Below are positions 63,212 through 64,000 of a stretch of 64,000 nt of DNA, one piece after another. Source of the DNA: Ulvibacterium sp. (GTDB taxonomy: Bacteria; Bacteroidota; Bacteroidia; Flavobacteriales; Flavobacteriaceae); assembly GCF_028285715.1 (NCBI RefSeq), contig NZ_JANQOO010000017.1, positions 248,001 through 312,000 of the forward strand, written 5' to 3'. The position numbers and the translations under genes were made by a program. Under the pieces are notes generated by a model. It did not search any database and was not told the DNA's origin. It saw only the letters and a program-made list of their open reading frames with translations. The stretch's first letter is position 1. Every line of letters starts with the position of its first letter.

Positions 63212-63245
63212 GCCGCCCCAAAAGACTTTTTGGGGTGGCTTTTAC
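63212..63245 (+). terminator. Rho-independent terminator
   Basis: GCCGCCCCAAAA (63212-63223) pairs with TTTTGGGGTGGC (63228-63239), one G-T pair, followed by T residues. It ends the acidic lipoprotein transcript. Confidence 0.8.
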
Positions 63246-63356
63246 TTGAGGTATACCCCGAACAAAAAGATACTAAGGCCTATTTTTTAGTACCCGATTA
63301 CAATAATTACTTTTAAAATCTGTTAGGTCTTACAACCCCCTAACCGATACCATACA

Positions 63357-64000
63357 ATGCGGTCTTATTATATTGCGGCCTTACTTATTTTGATGTACGG
63401 CTTACCTTCCTTTTCCCAAGATAGCATCCCTTTTGGAGAACTTACCTACTTCGACAGAACATTTGATACCTATGAAAAAGATCCCGATGCCCCTGCAGTA
63501 GTCTTGTATGAAAAAGGTGATGTTTTTTTCATTGTAAAGGACAAAAGGCTTCATTTGATTAAAAAATACCATACCAAAATAAAAATTTTAAATAGGCAGG
63601 GCTTTAAGCATAGTAATGTTTCCATACCACTTTTAATTGGAAAGGACTTGCATGAAGATGTGGCTGGAATAAAAGCAACTACTCATAACAATGGCATAAA
63701 AAGCCATCTTCAAGAAGAAAAAATCTATTTTTCAAATACTCAGCCAGGAGTTGTTGAAGCGCAGTTTACCTTGCCCAATGTAAGTGTAGGTAGCATATTG
63801 GAATATGAGTACCTTTTACTTTCTCCGTTTATCTTTAAACTTGATGGTTGGGAATTTCAAAGTACCATTCCTAAGATTTACAGTGAGTTTCAAGCCATTG
63901 TTCCGCTGAAGTATGTTTACAATAGAACTTTGGTCGGCGAGTTGGAATTATGTACTAACCAAGTCGAAAAGTTAAGTAGCTGTTTCGTTCCTCCCGGAGG
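63357..64000 (+). CDS. DUF3857-domain secreted protein, truncated by the window edge
   Basis: ATG at 63357 and open to the end of the window (214 codons visible). Signal peptide to ~20 ('LILMYGLPSFSQ'). The DUF3857 features are visible: 'DAPAVVLYEKGDVFF', 'LIKKYHTKIKILNRQGFKHSNVSIPL' (outline), 'QFTLPNVSVGSILEYEYLLLSP'. In complete relatives a transglutaminase-like domain follows. Such proteins sit in the periplasm and have an unknown role. Confident assignment; the C-terminal half is outside the window. Confidence 0.85.
   Translation, partial: MRSYYIAALLILMYGLPSFSQDSIPFGELTYFDRTFDTYEKDPDAPAVVLYEKGDVFFIVKDKRLHLIKKYHTKIKILNRQGFKHSNVSIPLLIGKDLHEDVAGIKATTHNNGIKSHLQEEKIYFSNTQPGVVEAQFTLPNVSVGSILEYEYLLLSPFIFKLDGWEFQSTIPKIYSEFQAIVPLKYVYNRTLVGELELCTNQVEKLSSCFVPPG

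Noticed and set aside
1..64000. tRNA or rRNA genes
   Set aside because: No cloverleaf-like stretch or conserved rRNA segment was seen in the intergenic regions examined by eye; a tRNAscan-SE run would be decisive.

Overview
The window looks like chromosomal DNA of a marine-type Flavobacteriaceae (Bacteroidota). Supporting signs are two TonB-dependent receptors of the carboxypeptidase-regulatory-domain/plug/barrel type, LytS/LytTR signalling, FtsE next to a giant TPR protein and an outer-membrane barrel, TANNTTTG-type promoter boxes, weak Shine-Dalgarno sequences, a formylglycine sulfatase, a GH88/105 hydrolase and a polyphosphate glucokinase. I see no rRNA, tRNA, CRISPR array, transposase, integrase or phage gene. 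The right edge cuts a DUF3857 gene.

Layout. 0-8.5 kb: envelope genes (small secreted protein, NYN/OST-HTH protein, OmpA-like protein, barrel plus TPR operon) diverging from ftsE. 8.4-15.3 kb: small metabolic and membrane genes, including two VOC proteins, an AraC regulator, a frameshifted sugar isomerase, an alpha/beta hydrolase and an APC permease, plus a 40-codon basic ORF with its own terminator. 15.4-20.3 kb: a MarR-S41 protease pair, a YHS/SPW/SnoaL/Crp cluster and a YoaP-type acetyltransferase. 20.3-23.7 kb: a membrane-bound ToxR-like regulator divergent from a secreted TonB-C-like protein, then a methyltransferase divergent from a TetR regulator; both intergenic regions hold clear operator-like repeats. 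23.7-28.4 kb: seven short, AT-rich, unrelated ORFs, all on the minus strand, with imperfect ~90-150 bp palindromic elements between most of them. 28.4-41.8 kb: FtsX/MacB permease, two TonB-dependent receptors, DUF5996, a secreted esterase, a PepSY-type membrane protein, LytS/LytTR and a Tat-type dienelactone hydrolase. 41.8-53.7 kb: repair, peptidase, stress and regulator genes, a GH88/105 lipoprotein, a CobW-type GTPase and an EEP phosphatase. 53.9-64 kb: a serine hydrolase and sulfatase, ppgK, an SDR, typA/bipA, kdsA and secreted proteins.

The most unusual structure is the 23.7-28.4 kb array. Its ORFs (DUF695, a one-TM protein, RidA-like, membrane protein, HAD hydrolase, membrane protein, NTF2-like) share no pathway. 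They sit next to palindromic elements whose ends read like the AAC...GTT ends of integron attC sites, and each element lies within about 30 bp of the stop codon of the gene before it. I infer a gene-cassette-like array without a local integrase, but the match to the attC consensus is partial. Other strong signals are five (A/T)TTAC repeats spaced 10-11 bp in front of the ToxR-like gene, duplicated 16-bp palindromes at the TetR gene, and a MarR-type palindrome lying between the promoter elements of what may be a leaderless marR transcript.
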